64,000 nt of DNA from Anaeramoeba ignava (lineage: Eukaryota; Metamonada; Anaeramoebidae), in the NCBI GenBank assembly GCA_028826165.1, contig JAPDFW010000103.1:449501-513500 (forward strand), given 5' to 3'. Each line of letters starts with the position of its first letter. Positions within the stretch are counted from its first letter, which is position 1. Positions 1 through 12,850 of this stretch are shown one piece after another. Made by a program: the position numbers and the translations under genes. The notes under the pieces were generated by a model. It was not told the origin of the DNA, searched no databases, and worked only from the letters and a program-made list of their open reading frames with translations.

Positions 1-274
1 TAAAAGAAGATGATGAACGATGATAAGATTTAGAATGATATTTTTGAATGGAATGATTGTTTTGAGGATAATTTTCATAAACATCATGATCATATCTTCT
101 TCCTGAATAGATATTTGAATGATGAAAAATTTTTGGATTTATGAAAGTATCAGTATTTGGATAAAAAATGGGGGAAAATGAGAAGAGATTTGAATGAGAA
201 GATGAATTGAAATGTGAATTTTTTCTTTCTTTAGAAAATATTTTATGATGAGAATTATAATAATGATAATTCAT
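1..274 (-). CDS. N-terminal part of an unrecognised His/Ser/Asn-rich protein (runs off the window)
   Basis: A minus-strand ATG at 274-272 opens a frame with no stop for 91 codons to the window edge. The translation starts MNYHYYNSHHKIFSKERKN and is rich in His, Ser, Asn, Tyr and Arg. The base composition is clearly less repetitive than the flanking DNA, which supports coding. I recognise no domain; the visible part looks like a disordered N-terminal tail. Upstream (275-350) are A/T tracts with spaced ATG/CAT trinucleotides like those before other starts here. The rest of the gene lies outside the window. Confidence 0.5.
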   Translation of the reverse strand, partial: MNYHYYNSHHKIFSKERKNSHFNSSSHSNLFSFSPIFYPNTDTFINPKIFHHSNIYSGRRYDHDVYENYPQNNHSIQKYHSKSYHRSSSSF

Positions 275-890
275 AAGAGGAAAAAAATGAAAAAAAAATG
301 ATTAAAAAATAATTAAAATTACAAAAAAAATTTCGTTAAAAAAATAAAAATAAATTTTAATAAAAAAATTAAAAGAGTTAACAATAAAGGAATAGTCTGA
401 ATCGAGTTATTCTTCAAAATTTTAATTTCTTTTACAAAATTAATTTTTTGAAAAATTATTTAAAATAACGAATTGAGCTTAAACTTGAAAAAATCTTTTA
501 AAAAAACCCTTTTTTTCTAAAGATTTTTTCTTCAATAAACTCCAAGTTTCTTCCAACTAGAAAATATAAAAATCAAATCAAATCAAATCAATTCTTTTTT
601 TTTTCTTTGGATCTTTGAAATTTTCCAATTTCTCTCCAATTTAAAAAAGTTTTGTTTCTGTTACTTGGAAATTAAAGACAAGAAAATTATTATTATTTTT
701 TTTTTCTTTCTTCTTTAATTGTTCTCTAGAACCTTTATTTATGTTTCTCAGACCTTCCCAATCGATTTTTATTTTTTATTTTTTAAAGTATGTTATCGAT
801 TAAACGTTTATTCTTTATTGTTAACTCAAAGTATTTAATTTTTTTTTTTTATTTTTTTAAATTTTTCTTTTTTAAAAAATTTTTTTAATT
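275..890. other. AT-rich intergenic stretch without a gene
   Basis: The sequence is homopolymer-rich and more than four fifths A/T. No ORF of note is present in either strand. It probably holds the promoter of the leftward gene at 274. I see no RNA gene or conserved structure. Confidence 0.5.
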
Positions 891-917
891 ATGGTTTTTT
901 TTCATATTTATTTAAAA

Positions 918-3908
918 TCCAAAAATCAAAATCAAAATCAAAATCAAAATCAAAATCAAAATCAAAATCAAAATCAAAATCAAAATCTAAATCTAAATCT
1001 AAATCTAAATATAAATTTAAATCAAAATCTAAATCTAAATCTAAATCTAAATCAAAATCAAAATCTAAATCAAAATCAAAATCAAAATCAAAATCAAAAT
1101 CTAAATCAAAATCAAAATCTAAATCTAAATCTAAATCAAAATCTAAATCTAAATCTAAATCTAAATTTAAATCAAATTCAAATTCAAATCTAAATCTAAA
1201 TCTAAATCTAAATCTAAATCTAAATCTAAATCTAAATCTAAATCTAAATCTAAATCTAAATCTAAATCAAAATCTAAATCTAAATCTAAATCAAAATCTA
1301 AATCAAAATATAAATCTAAATCTAAATATAAATCAAAATATAAATATAAATATAAATCAAAATTAAAATCAAAATATAAATCTAAATATAAATCTAAATC
1401 TAAATCAAAATCAAAATCAAAATCAAAATCTAAATCTAAATCTAAATCTAAATCTAATTCTAAATCTAAATCAAAATATAAATCTAAATCTAAATCTAAA
1501 TATAAATCTAAATCAAAATCTAAATCTAAATCAAAATCTAAATCAAAATATAAATCAAAATCTAAATCAAAATCAAAATCTAAATCAAAATATAAATATA
1601 AATCTAAATATAAATCTAAATATAAATCTAAATCTAAATCAAAATATAAATCTAAATATAAATCTAAATCAAAATCAAAATCAAAATCAAAATCTAAATC
1701 AAAATATAAATCTAAATCTAAATCTAAATCTAAATCTAAATCTAAATCAAAATCAAAATCAAAATCTAAATCTAAATCTAAATCTAAATCTAAATCTAAA
1801 TCAAAATATAAATATAAATCTAAATATAAATCTAAATCTAAATCTAAATCAAAATCTAAATCAAAATCTAAATCTAAATCTAAATCAAAATCAAAATCAA
1901 AATCAAAATCAAAATCTAAATCTAAATCAAAAATCAAAATAAATATAAATATAAATATAAATCAAAATCTAAATCTAAATCTAAATCAAAATCAAAATCA
2001 AAATAAAAATAAAAATATAAATCTAAATCTAAATCTAAATCTAAATCTAAATATAAATCTAAATCTAAATCTAAATCTAAATATAAATCTAAATCAAAAA
2101 TCAAAATATAAATCTAAATCTAAATCTAAATCTAAATCTAAATATAAATCTAAATCTAAATCTAAATCTAAATATAAATCTAAATCAAAAATCAAAATAT
2201 AAATCTAAATATAAATCTAAATCAAAATATAAATCTAAATCTAAATATAAATCTAAATCTAAATATAAATATAAATCTAAATCTAAATCTAAATCTAAAT
2301 CTAAATATAAATCTAAATCTAAATCTAAATCAAAATCAAAATCAAAATCTAAATCAAAATCAAAATATAAATCAAAATATAAATCTAAATCTAAATATAA
2401 ATCTAAATCAAAATCAAAATTTAAATCTAAATCTAAATCAAAATCAAAATCAAAATCAAAATCAAAATCAAAATCAAAATCAAAATCAAAATCAAAATAT
2501 AAATCAAAATATAAATCTAAATCTAAATCTAAATCAAAATCAAAATCAAAATATAAATCTAAATCTAAATCAAAATCAAAATCAAAATCTAAATCAAAAT
2601 CAAAATATAAATCTAAATCTAAATCTAAATCAAAATATAAATCTAAATCTAAATCTAAATCAAAATCAAAATCAAAATCAAAATCAAAATCAAAATCAAA
2701 ATCAAAATCAAAATATAAATCAAAATATAAATCTAAATCTAAATCTAAATCAAAATATAAATATAAATCTAAATCTAAATCTAAATCAAAATATAAATAT
2801 AAATCTAAATCTAAATCAAAATATAAATCTAAATATAAATCTAAATCAAAATATAAATCTAAATCTAAATATAAATCTAAATCTAAATCAAAATATAAAT
2901 CTAAATCAAAATCTAAATCTAAATCAAAATCAAAATCAAAATCTAAATCAAAATATAAATCAAAATCTAAATATAAATCTAAATCAAAATATAAATCTAA
3001 ATATAAATCTAAATCTAAATATAAATCTAAATATAAATCTAAATCAATATCTAAATCTAAATCTAAATCTAAATCAAAATCTAAATCAAAATCTAAATAT
3101 AAATCTAAATATAAATCTAAATCAATATCTAAATCTAAATCTAAATCAAAATCTAAATCAATATCTAAATATAAATATAAATCAAAATATAAATCAAAAT
3201 CTAAATCTAAATATAAATATAAATATAAATCTAAATCTAAATCAAAATCAAAAAATCTAAATCAAAATATAAATCTAAATATAAATCAAAATCTAAATCT
3301 AAATCTAAATCTAAATTAAAATCTAAATCTAAATCTAAATCTAAATCTAAATCTAAATAAAAATCTAAATATAAATCAAAATCAAAATCTAAATCAAAAT
3401 CAAAATCAAAATCTAAATCTAAATCTAAATATAAATTAAAATTAAAATATAAATCTAAATCAAAATATAAATCAAAATCAAAATCAAAATCAAAATATAA
3501 ATCTAAATCAAAATCAAAATCTAAATCTAAATCTAAATATAAATATAAATCTAAATATAAATCTAAATCAAAATATAAATCTAAATCAATATCTAAATCT
3601 AAATATAAATCAAAATCTAAATCAAAATATAAATCAAAATATAAATCAAAATCAAAATATAAATCTAAATCAAAATCAAAATCAAAATCAAAATCAAAAT
3701 CAAAATCAAAATATAAATCTAAATCAAAATCTAAATCAAAATCAAAATCTAAATCTAAATCAAAATCTAAATCTAAATATAAATCTAAATCTAAATCTAA
3801 ATCTAAATCAAAATCAAAATCAAAATCAAAATCAAAATCTAAATATAAATCTAAATCTAAATATAAATCAAAATCAAAATCAAAATCAAAATCAAAATCA
3901 AAATCAAA
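918..3908. repeat. 3-kb hexanucleotide array (AAATCT / AAATCA / AAATAT)
   Basis: About 3 kb of uninterrupted period-6 repeat. The invariant part of the unit is AAAT followed by CT, CA or AT, in irregular order. Because the period is a multiple of three and the unit lacks stops in several frames, it produces long spurious ORFs on both strands (Asp-Leu and Asn-Gln/Leu dipeptides); these are not genes. The array ends about 60 bp before the start of the TRMT2A-like gene. Confidence 0.95.
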
Positions 3909-3965
3909 ATAAAAAAATTGAAAAAAAATTGAAAAAATATAAATCATTTTTTTTTAATTCCAAAA

Positions 3966-6101
3966 ATGAATTTAATAAAAGAAAATAAAATAGAAAATGA
4001 TGAAGAAACTGGTTCATTTTTTAAAATTCAAATTCCTTTTTCTTTTTCTTTTTAAATTAAATTAAAAAAATTTTTGTGTTTAAATTTAGAATTTAGATTC
4101 ACAATTAAACCCTTAAAAAAACAACTACCTAAAAAAGATTTAATAGCATTTCTAAACACATTAGATCTCCAAATGGAATTCTTCAGAGTTTCCAAAGTAC
4201 CAAATCAACCTATGGGGTTTGTAAGCATAAAAGGAACTGAAAACAAAGAAAGATTTATTAATAAAATAAACGGTTCAAAATTCGGGAATAAAATTCTATC
4301 TGTTTCTGCAACTGAGACCGTCGAAGAGCACAGAGAACGCAAGAGAAAAAAAGCAATCAAAACAAACCCACAAATTAAAAGAATTCAAAATGAACCTCCA
4401 AAAAGTATTTCTGATGTAATCACGCCATTACTTTCGTATGTCTTTTTTTTCCTTCATTTCAAATAAAAAATATAGACAATCAATAACAAATCTTCTTCAA
4501 TTTCAAAAGAAGAAGAAAACTATCAAGAAATTGATGTCTTAATAAAATCCAGAAAAAGATATAAAATTAACTAATACAATCCACTTTTTTCTTAATTGAA
4601 ATTCAAAGACTGCCTTATGAAAAACAACTGGAGCACAAAGAAAAACATGTGAAAAATCAACTGCAGAAATTTCGCAAGAAAATCTATAATGAAGACCGTT
4701 CAAATTCTCCGAAATGGAATGTTGAATTTAAAACACTTTTTTCGGGTATAATTCCCGCGCCTCAAACCCAAAAGTACCGAAATAAGGTCGAATTCACAAT
4801 TTCCCGCGACAAAACAGGGAGTATCTGTGTGGGGTTCCAAATCGGTCAACCCAAGCTCGATCTCTTTGATGTCCGTTGGGCAGATGAGTGTGTCAACATC
4901 ACAGACAACTCCAAGAAAATTGCTCATGATTTTGCCGTTTTTTTGAATAGTTCTCAAATACAAGTCTCCAATAACTGGAAAGAGCCAAACTTCTGGAAAA
5001 AACTTACTGTCAGGGAAAGTTGGAATACGAAAGAAATCATGATGAATATTTTTATCAACCCAAAATTCTTCGACGATCCAAATCACAAACAACTTGAATC
5101 GAAAATTAAAGAGGAAAAAAGCAGAATTGTTTCCTTTTTTTGTAACAATGATTATCCGTTGAGCATCACAACAATTATCATGACAGAATCAACAAGCTCG
5201 TTTGATATGAACATTGAAGAATCAGGAGTCGAAATTTTATTTGGAAAAGGATTTATAACGGAAAAAGTGATGGATCTCAATTTCCAAATTTCTCCTCTTT
5301 CTTTTTTTCAGACCAATACAACAACAACTGAAAAAATATTTGGAATTGTATCTGATCTTGTTATGAAAAAAGTTGATCAACTCGATCAAGTTGATCAAAA
5401 TTCGAAAAATTTTTTTCCCCGTTTCCAAAAAGATCAGACACTACTTCTTGATTTATGTTGTGGAACTGGCACAATTGGTCTCTCTCTTGCAAAATTTGTT
5501 GATCTTGTTATTGGAATTGAGATTGTTCCTTCAGCTGTCAAAGATGCAGAAAAAAATGCTGAAATTAACGATATTAAAAATTCTAAATTTATTTGTGGAA
5601 AAGTTGAAGAAAGTCTTTCAAAAGTTCTTCATTCAGAAGAAGTTAAGAAATATTCAAATATTGTTTGCATTGTGTAAGAATTTTTTTTTTAAATGAAAAA
5701 AAAGCAAAAAAAAAAATTTTAATTTTAATTTTAATTTTAAAAAAAAAATTCAAAAGAGATCCTCCACGTTCTGGTTTACCAACTAAAACAATTAAAGCTA
5801 TTCGTAAATGTGAAAAGATTTCTAGATTAATATATGTTAGTTGTAATATCAAAACAATGTCAGAAAATCTTTTTTTGTAAGTTAAAATATTAATTAATTT
5901 TTTTATTAATTTTTTTATTAATCCAAAAATTTTTTCTCACTTTTTTTTATTTATAAAAAATAAAAAAGTCTTTGTAAAAAACCAACAAAATCTTATATAA
6001 ATGATCCTTTTGAACCGAAAATTTGGTATGCAATTGATGCTTTTCCTTCTACAGAACATGTTGAAGTTGTTATGCTTTTAACAAGAAATGAAAAAAATTA
6101 A
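3966..6101 (+). CDS. TRMT2A: TRMT2A-like tRNA (uracil-5-)-methyltransferase with N-terminal RRM
   Basis: Predicted SAM-dependent m5U54 tRNA methyltransferase. Model: join(3966..4011,4090..4435,4609..5673,5757..5876,5969..6101), 569 aa. An RRM-like fold occupies about residues 17-80 (QPMGFVSIKG, GNKILSVSA). It is followed by DVITPLLS|LPYEKQLEHK, the conserved linker of animal TRMT2A, with an intron at the bar. The methyltransferase part shows QKYRNKVEF, FQISPLSFFQTN, the SAM motif DLCCGTGTIGLSLA (about residue 411), DPPRSGL (split by an intron) and the catalytic-Cys motif YVSCN. The C-terminus is WYAIDAFPSTEHVEVVMLL. Human TRMT2A is slightly longer. The first intron has a weak donor (GTTCAT), so exon 1 is the least certain part. 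A possible extra in-frame exon (about 4476-4530) would add a lysine-rich insert; I left it out because homologues lack it. Confidence 0.9.
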
Positions 6102-6532
6102 AACAAAATTAAAACAAAATTAAAACAAAATTAAAACAAAAATTAAAACAAAATTAAAACAAAATAAAAACAAAATTAAAACAAAATTAAAACAAAATTA
6201 AAACAAAATAAAAACAAAATAAAAACAAAAACAAAAGCATTTTTTTCTCTTTTTTATTTAAATTGGAAAGGAATTTTGAAACAAATATCGAAAAGAACAA
6301 ATGAAAATGAAAACGAAAAAGAAAACGAAAACGAAAAAAAATCAAAAAAAAAAAGAAAAAAATGAAAAGTTTTTTTTAAAAAATGGTTTAATTAATGTTG
6401 AAAAAAAGAAAAAAGAAAAAAGAAAAAAATTTTTTTTTTTTTGGATTAAATTTTTGGATTGTTTGTTTTTTTTTTTTTAATAAAGAAAAATAAATGATTT
6501 ATAATTAATAAGAAATTTAGAATTTATGGATT
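6102..6532. other. Intergenic AT-rich DNA with short AAAACAAAATT repeats
   Basis: Lies between the convergent TRMT2A-like and PQ-loop genes. 6095-6235 is a tandem run of an 11-nt unit, AAAACAAAATT. The rest is A-rich and T-rich tracts. No coding signal; it should hold both 3' ends. Confidence 0.7.
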
Positions 6533-7783
6533 TTAATTTACATCAGATTCCTTATCAGTAATCAAAGGAATTTCTTGATCTTCCAAATTTTTAAGATTTG
6601 AAAAAGAATTTGAGTTTTTTGGAATATTTTTTTGATTTGAAACAGAACGATGAATTAAAGCATCAGAATCAGAATCAGAATCAGAATCAGAATTTGAATT
6701 TTTGATATTTTTGATATTTTTGATATTTTTGATATTTTCATCATTTGAATCATTTGAATTATTTGAATTATTTGAATTATTTGTGAAAAATAATTCATCT
6801 TTTTCAATTTGTTCAATTTTTTCAATTTGTTCATCTTTTTCATCTTTTTCAATTTGTTCATCTTTTTCATCTTCTCTTGCAGAATCAAAGGGACTTGATC
6901 TATCCTCAACATGAATTGAATAAGTTTCATTCAAATCAATTTTTGGAAATTGATTTTTTCCATTTTTTTGATTTCTTAGCTTTTTTTCTTTCATATGATA
7001 ATAAATAAGAAAAATAAGTAGAACCCACTGTTGGATATCAGCAGAAAAATAAGCGAGCCAAGTTGAGACATTTTCTTTAGAAACAAACGCGAGAAAATAG
7101 CTATTAAGAAGACCACCAGGTGCCTGAATAAGAAGCATAATAATAGAATAAGAACCGGGAGTTTTTGTTTTATAAGTTTTGACAATTTGAGGAACAAATT
7201 GGAAAAAATTATTTGCCGTTGAAATATATCCATAAACCATTGCAAGAACTCTCGGTGATTTTCCGCAAACACCATATTTTGCAATAAGAAAAGTGAAGAC
7301 AAAAACTGAAACAATTACTAAAATCATGTTGAATAAAAAAAGAAAAGTTGCAATTTTATATTCTCTTTGAAGTTTTTTGATTGTTTGAAGATCCTCTTTG
7401 AAATCAATTTGATGGTAGATCATAAAAAGTACAAAAACTGGGAAAAAAACTGACCACAAACCGACTATTTGGAACAATCCAAGTAGTGATGAATAACAAT
7501 GCTTAAACCCCACTTGTCCGCAAGCCATCAATTCGGGCATTTTGAGAACAACAACATTTGCTGCGGACATGAATTGGTTGAGTGTTGTGAAAAATACAGA
7601 ATAAACACTGATCCCATATATTGATTGCTTTTGAAATACTTTCACTACTTGTGGTACATAGGATATTACCGCTCCAAATCCTAAACATATCCCTAATACT
7701 ACCCCAATTTTAGACATTTGAACTAGGAAAGAACGAAAATCAAGAAATCCTCCAACTGTATCATAATCTTCCGGACAACTCAT
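6533..7783 (-). CDS. PQ-loop repeat membrane protein
   Basis: A 416-aa single-exon membrane protein of the PQ-loop family, which includes SWEET sugar carriers, the MPDU1 group and lysosomal PQLC/cystinosin-type transporters. Two PQ motifs are visible: ISYVPQVVKVFQ near residue 45 and FFQFVPQIVKTYKT near residue 200. Each is the first helix of a three-helix bundle, and about seven hydrophobic segments cover residues 20-275. The C-terminal 140 residues are a hydrophilic tail made of Glu/Lys/Gln-Ile, Asn-Ser, Lys-Asn-Ile and Ser-Asp repeats, which is unusual for the family. The ATG is followed by SCPEDYDTVGG. Upstream on the minus strand is a T-rich tract with CATT spacers like that of other genes here. 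Substrate cannot be inferred; an endolysosomal amino-acid or sugar carrier is possible. Confidence 0.85.
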   Translation of the reverse strand: MSCPEDYDTVGGFLDFRSFLVQMSKIGVVLGICLGFGAVISYVPQVVKVFQKQSIYGISVYSVFFTTLNQFMSAANVVVLKMPELMACGQVGFKHCYSSLLGLFQIVGLWSVFFPVFVLFMIYHQIDFKEDLQTIKKLQREYKIATFLFLFNMILVIVSVFVFTFLIAKYGVCGKSPRVLAMVYGYISTANNFFQFVPQIVKTYKTKTPGSYSIIMLLIQAPGGLLNSYFLAFVSKENVSTWLAYFSADIQQWVLLIFLIYYHMKEKKLRNQKNGKNQFPKIDLNETYSIHVEDRSSPFDSAREDEKDEQIEKDEKDEQIEKIEQIEKDELFFTNNSNNSNNSNDSNDENIKNIKNIKNIKNSNSDSDSDSDSDALIHRSVSNQKNIPKNSNSFSNLKNLEDQEIPLITDKESDVN

Positions 7784-7899
7784 TTCTCTTTTTTTTTTTA
7801 AATAAAAATGAAAAATGAAAAAATGAAAAAATGAAAAATGAAAAATGAAAAAATTTGATTTTTAATTTAAAATAAAATCAAAAAACAAAATAGGAATTA

Positions 7900-8765
7900 A
7901 ATTTTTGATTATTTTTTTTATTTAATTTTTTATTTTTTGAATTATTTTTGATTATTTTTTTATTTAATTTTTTATTTTTTGGATTATTTTTTGATTATTT
8001 TTTTTTATTTAATTTTTTATTTTTTGGATTATTTTTGATTATTTTTTTTTATTTAATTTTTTATTTTTTGGATTATTTTTTGATTATTTTTTTTATTTAA
8101 TTTTTTATTTTGGAATTAATTTTGGATTATTTTTTTTATTTAATTTTTTATTTTTTGAATTATTTTTTTTATTTAATTTTTTATTTTTTGAATTATTTTT
8201 GATTATTTTTTTTATTTAATTTTTTATTTTTGGAATTATTTTTGATTATTTTTTTTATTTAATTTTTTATTTTTTGAATTATTTTTTGATTATTTTTTTT
8301 ATTTAATTTTTTATTTTTTGAATTATTTTTGATTATTTTTTTTATTTAATTTTTTCTTTTTTGGATTAATTTTGGATTATTTTTTTTATTTAATTTTTTA
8401 TTTTTTGAATTATTTTTGATTATTTTTTTTATTTAATTTTTTCTTTTTGAATTATTTTTGAATTATTTTTTTTATTTAATTTTTTATTTTTGGATTATTT
8501 TTGATTATTTTTTTATTTAATTTTTTATATTTTGGAATTATTTTTTGATTATTTTTTTTATTTAATTTTTTATTTTTTGAATTATTTTTTGAATTATTTT
8601 TTTTATTTAATTTTTTATTTTTTGAATTATTTTTGATTATTTTTTTTATTTAATTTTTTCTTTTTTGAATTATTTTTTGAATTATTTTTGATTATTTTAT
8701 TTTTTATTTTTTGTTTAATTTTTTATTTTTGGATTACTTTTGTTTAAAATTTTTTCTTTTTTTGG
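7900..8765. repeat. Tandem array, unit about 45 nt, T-rich
   Basis: Nineteen or so imperfect copies of a unit of about 40-50 nt. Its fixed core is TTTTTTATTTAATTTTTTAT, joined to GAATTATTTTTGATTA or a truncated form. Copy length varies. It fills the space between the 3' end of the RNF213-like gene and the promoter side of the PQ-loop gene. Confidence 0.85.
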
Positions 8766-8766
8766 A

Positions 8767-11700
8767 TTAATTTTGATTAAGTTTGTAATTTAAGCAAAAT
8801 TCATAAATTTTAACTGAAAATTTAATTTCAATATCTTCTTGTATATTTTCTTTAATTGATTTTGCTAATTCATTAAATCCTTTTGATTTTGCTTCTCTTT
8901 TTAAACAATCTTTAAGAAGATCATCTTCTTTGAAAATTTGAGGTGAACTAACTAATTTCTGAAAGAAAGTTTGGAAAATCATTAATAATTTTGTTAAATC
9001 AATTTCTTTTATAAATTCTCTAAAATTCTCTAAATTATTTGTTTGAGGTTCTTTTTTATATTTTGGATCAATTTGTTCAATAATATTTGTTAAATTCTTT
9101 TGAATATTTTCATAAATAGAACGTAAATGTTTGATTTTAAGATCTTCCATAATTGATTTTAATTTTGGATTATTTTTGAATATATTAGAAATTTCTTGTT
9201 GAGGTTTGTAATTATTTGAATCAATAAATTGAGATAAACTTTTTTCAATATCTGGTTGTTTTTGTTCAGAATCAAGATCAGAACATAAATTAATTAAATC
9301 TTCACAAATAAATGAGAAAAAAGATAATTGTGAATTTGCTTTTAAATTATCTAAAAGTTCATTCAAAATATTTGTTGGTACTTCAACTTGTCCCCATTCT
9401 ATTTTCCCAAAAAAAGATGTATCTACTATAACTTTATCTTTGAATTGGAAGTTTTCAACATTTATAAATATATCATATGCTAAAACACTTGGTATTAGTT
9501 TTTGTTTAATCAAATTTTCAAAATCATCAAAATTATTAATATTATGAAATTTAAGATGTTCATTAATTTCTTTAAATCCAAAATTAAAATCAGAATCAAC
9601 AACATTAGTTTCTTTGTTTAGTAAATCTACTTTAAATGGAAATAAAACATTTATTTTCTTTTTCTTAATATTTTCTTTTTCTTTTTCTTTTTCTTTTTCT
9701 TTAAATAAAATTGTTTTAATTTGTTGTTTTAAATCATGTTGTAATTTACAAACAAATCTGATAATAGTTTCAATATTTATTTGGTTTTCTGGATATGGAA
9801 GAAATTTACTAATTGATGTTGTTTCATTTATTTCTTCAATTTTCATTAATTCAGTTAAATATTCAATTTCTTTATCTTTTTCATCAATATATTTTATTTT
9901 TCTATTGAAATTAATTGCAGTTTCTTGATTAATTTCACTTAAAGAATAAATCCAACATTCAATAAATTCATTTTTCCATTTTTCTATATTTTCATAATTT
10001 TGATTAATTTCTTTTAAAACATCTTTAATTGTTATGAATTTTATAGTTTCAAATTTATGTTTCCCAGAATATTTTGAATGAATAATACTTGAAAATTTAA
10101 GAAATGATGGAAATAAATTTAGAATCTTTAATTTGGAATAATTTTCTAAAAAGAATGAAATAATTTGATATTTCTTTTTATATTCATCAATTTCTTTTGG
10201 TTTCAAGAATTTTGAAGTTAAATTTGATATTGGATCTTTATTTAATAATAAAATTGAATCTTCAATAATGTTGTTATTTTGTTTATTTTGTTTAATCTGT
10301 AAAAGAATATCTTCATGTTTTTCTTTGAAAGTTGTTTTTAATAATTCTTTCCATTTTTCAATCTCATTTAAGTTTGAATTGATGTTTTCAGGTTTTGAAA
10401 TATAAGATAAGAAGAGTGAATAATATAATTTTGTATCTATCATAGAAATATTTAAAATATTTGATAAACTTTCCATTTCATTATAAATTAATTTTCTAAA
10501 TTTTTCATCTGAATCTGTTATTTGATTTTTGATTTTTTCTTGAATTTTCTTATCATTATCATTTCGAATTATAAGTTTATTTTTATTTTTGTGTGAATAG
10601 AATCCAACTAAATATAATAATGAATAATGAATAATTCTTGATATTCTTGTGATAATAATTGTATCAATATCAAATAATCTAAATAAAATATTTGGTTCAT
10701 TATAATTTCCTAATCCAAAAATATTACAAATTTTTCCAATTTGTTTTTGATTAAACATTGGTGATACAATATTTTTATTTTTTAAATATTTATGTGCTGT
10801 TTCAAATATCATAAAAGCTGAATAATCTAAAGATTCATTAGCCAAATTAATTTGATTTTCTGAATAATGTTTTTCTATTAAATCAAAAACAGTTGAATAT
10901 ATTATTATTTTCATTTCATCATTGAGATTATTTTGATATTTATCTTTCATAGTTTGTATTGGTAATGTAGCTGTTTTAAGTGTATCATCAATTAAATTTT
11001 GATATATTGAAAAAATTTCATTTGATATTGATTCTTTTTCTGAATTTAATTGTGGTTGTTGTAAGAAAATTTTTTTAAATTTGGTTTTTATATTTTTCTT
11101 TGAATTTTTATCTTCAATATATTTTCTTGCAAAAATATCATATTTTTCAAAAAGATTTTCTGATATAAATTTTAGATAATGTTTGTCATTAGATTTTTTG
11201 ATTATATTTATACGTTCCATTATTTCATTTTTATTATTTGATATATTAATAATATAATAAATTTTCTCAATAAATTTTTGATAATCATCCAAAATATTAG
11301 TTGCATTATCAATTTGTGGAAAGAATATTTTCGAATCTGAATCAAATTTTGGATTTGATTTTTTGAAATATTGAAATACACTTTGTAAAAATGTGAAAGG
11401 AATAAATTTAAAATTATTTTTTTCTAATTTAAATTGTTTTCGAATATTCTCATTCTCATTAATGAATTTCTTTTCAAATTGTTCTGTTGATGAATTTATA
11501 ATAATAAAAATTTGATGAAATAAAATTGTAAGTAAATTTGGTAAATAGTTTTTTTCAGTTGAAAATATTTGATTAATTTTTGTTCCATCATTTCTTAAAT
11601 CTTCAATTATTTTATTGAATAAATCTTGAATTTCTTTTGTTTGATTTGTAAATTGATTATATTTAAATATTAATTTGAAATAATTTTCAAAAAGGATTAA

Positions 11701-12850
11701 TTTTTGTTGATTTGTTATTTCATTTAATTCAATAATATAATTAAAAAATTTTGTAGTTGAAATTTGATTTTGATTTTGATTTTTGAAAATTGAATTTTGT
11801 TGTTTGATAAATTTTTTTGTTTTTGTAAATGAAAGTAAAATTGAATTATTATTGAGAACTTTGAAATAAGTTTCTAACCAATTAATAAATATTTCTTCTA
11901 TTTCTTTTTTGTATTTTTTAATATTTTTTAAATTTTCAAGAATTTCATATATTTTTTCAAGATAAATTATAAGATTTGAATAATTATCAATTTCTTCATC
12001 TTCATTATTTGTATCTTTATCTTTATCTTTATCTTTATCTTTATCTTTATCTTTATCTTTATCTTTATCTTTATCTTTATCTTTATCTTTTATCTTTATC
12101 TTTATCTTTATCTTTATCTTTATCTTTATCTTTATCTTTATCTTTATCTTTCTCATTATCATCATCATTATCATCATCATTTTCATCATCATTTTCATCA
12201 TTATTTTCATCATCATTTTCATCATCATTTTCATCATCATTTTCATCATCATTTTCATCATTATTTTCATCATTATTTTCATCATTATTTTCATCATTAT
12301 TTTCATCATTATTTTCATTATCATTTTCATTATTATCATTTTCATCATCATTATTGTTATTGTTATTATCATTTTCATTATCATTTTCATCATCATTTTC
12401 ATCATCATTTTCATCATTATTTTCATTGTTATTGTTATTGTTATTGTTTTCATTATCAATAAATTCTTTAATATTTTGAATTGTTATTTTAGAAAATTCA
12501 ATTATATTCAAAATTTCATTTGTTTTAGATTTAATTTTTGGTATTAATTTTTGAATAAATTGGAAAATATTATTGATTTGGGAAATTTGTTTTAATTCTT
12601 TAATAGGAATTTTTTGTATAATTTCTTTCAATGATAACTCAATCAAATCTATTTTTTCATCATTAAAATAATCAATAAATTTTTCATAATCATTTTCATA
12701 ATATTTATCATATATATTTTTTTCATTTTCATTAAATGTTATATTTTTGAAATCTTCTAAAAATAATTTAAGGAAATATTTTGATAAATCATTATTATCA
12801 TTTTTATAATATTCTGAAACCAAATTTTTAAAAGAACTTTGTACTTTCAT
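8767..12850 (-). CDS. RNF213-like gene, Asp/Asn/Glu repeat and C-terminal domain
   Basis: Starts MKVQSSFKNLVSEYY, although the open frame reaches farther upstream (KIPFFYQFYSKLL, then Asn-Gln repeats). It enters a long DDEN/NNDEN tract and then (DK)n. A 4-base T run at 12088-12091, against 3 elsewhere, shifts the frame, so the first part is read in one frame (12850-12083) and the rest in another (to 8767, ending NYKLNQN*). The C-terminal 1,080 residues are helical and resemble the non-AAA C-terminal domain of mysterin (LFPSFLKFSSIIHSKYSG). No zinc-finger cysteines are present. The N-terminal 120 codons of the second frame (MMKMMMK…) are a shadow of the DDEN repeat. Confidence 0.7.

Noticed and set aside
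918-3908. Telomere or internal telomeric repeat
   Set aside because: The hexamers are not G-rich on either strand and unique genes lie on both sides.
891-3947. Long ORFs of Asn-Gln or Asp-Leu/Asp-Phe dipeptides on both strands
   Set aside because: They are products of a stop-free hexamer array, occur on both strands at once and have no non-repetitive flank.
4476-4531. Extra TRMT2A exon giving a lysine-rich insert
   Set aside because: It splices in frame, and short introns exist here, but direct joining 4435/4609 yields DVITPLLSLPYEKQL, which matches homologues without an insert.
11976-12479. Plus-strand ORF of Leu/Ser/Tyr repeats
   Set aside because: It is antisense to the Asp/Lys and Asp/Asn/Glu coding repeats of the RNF213-like gene.
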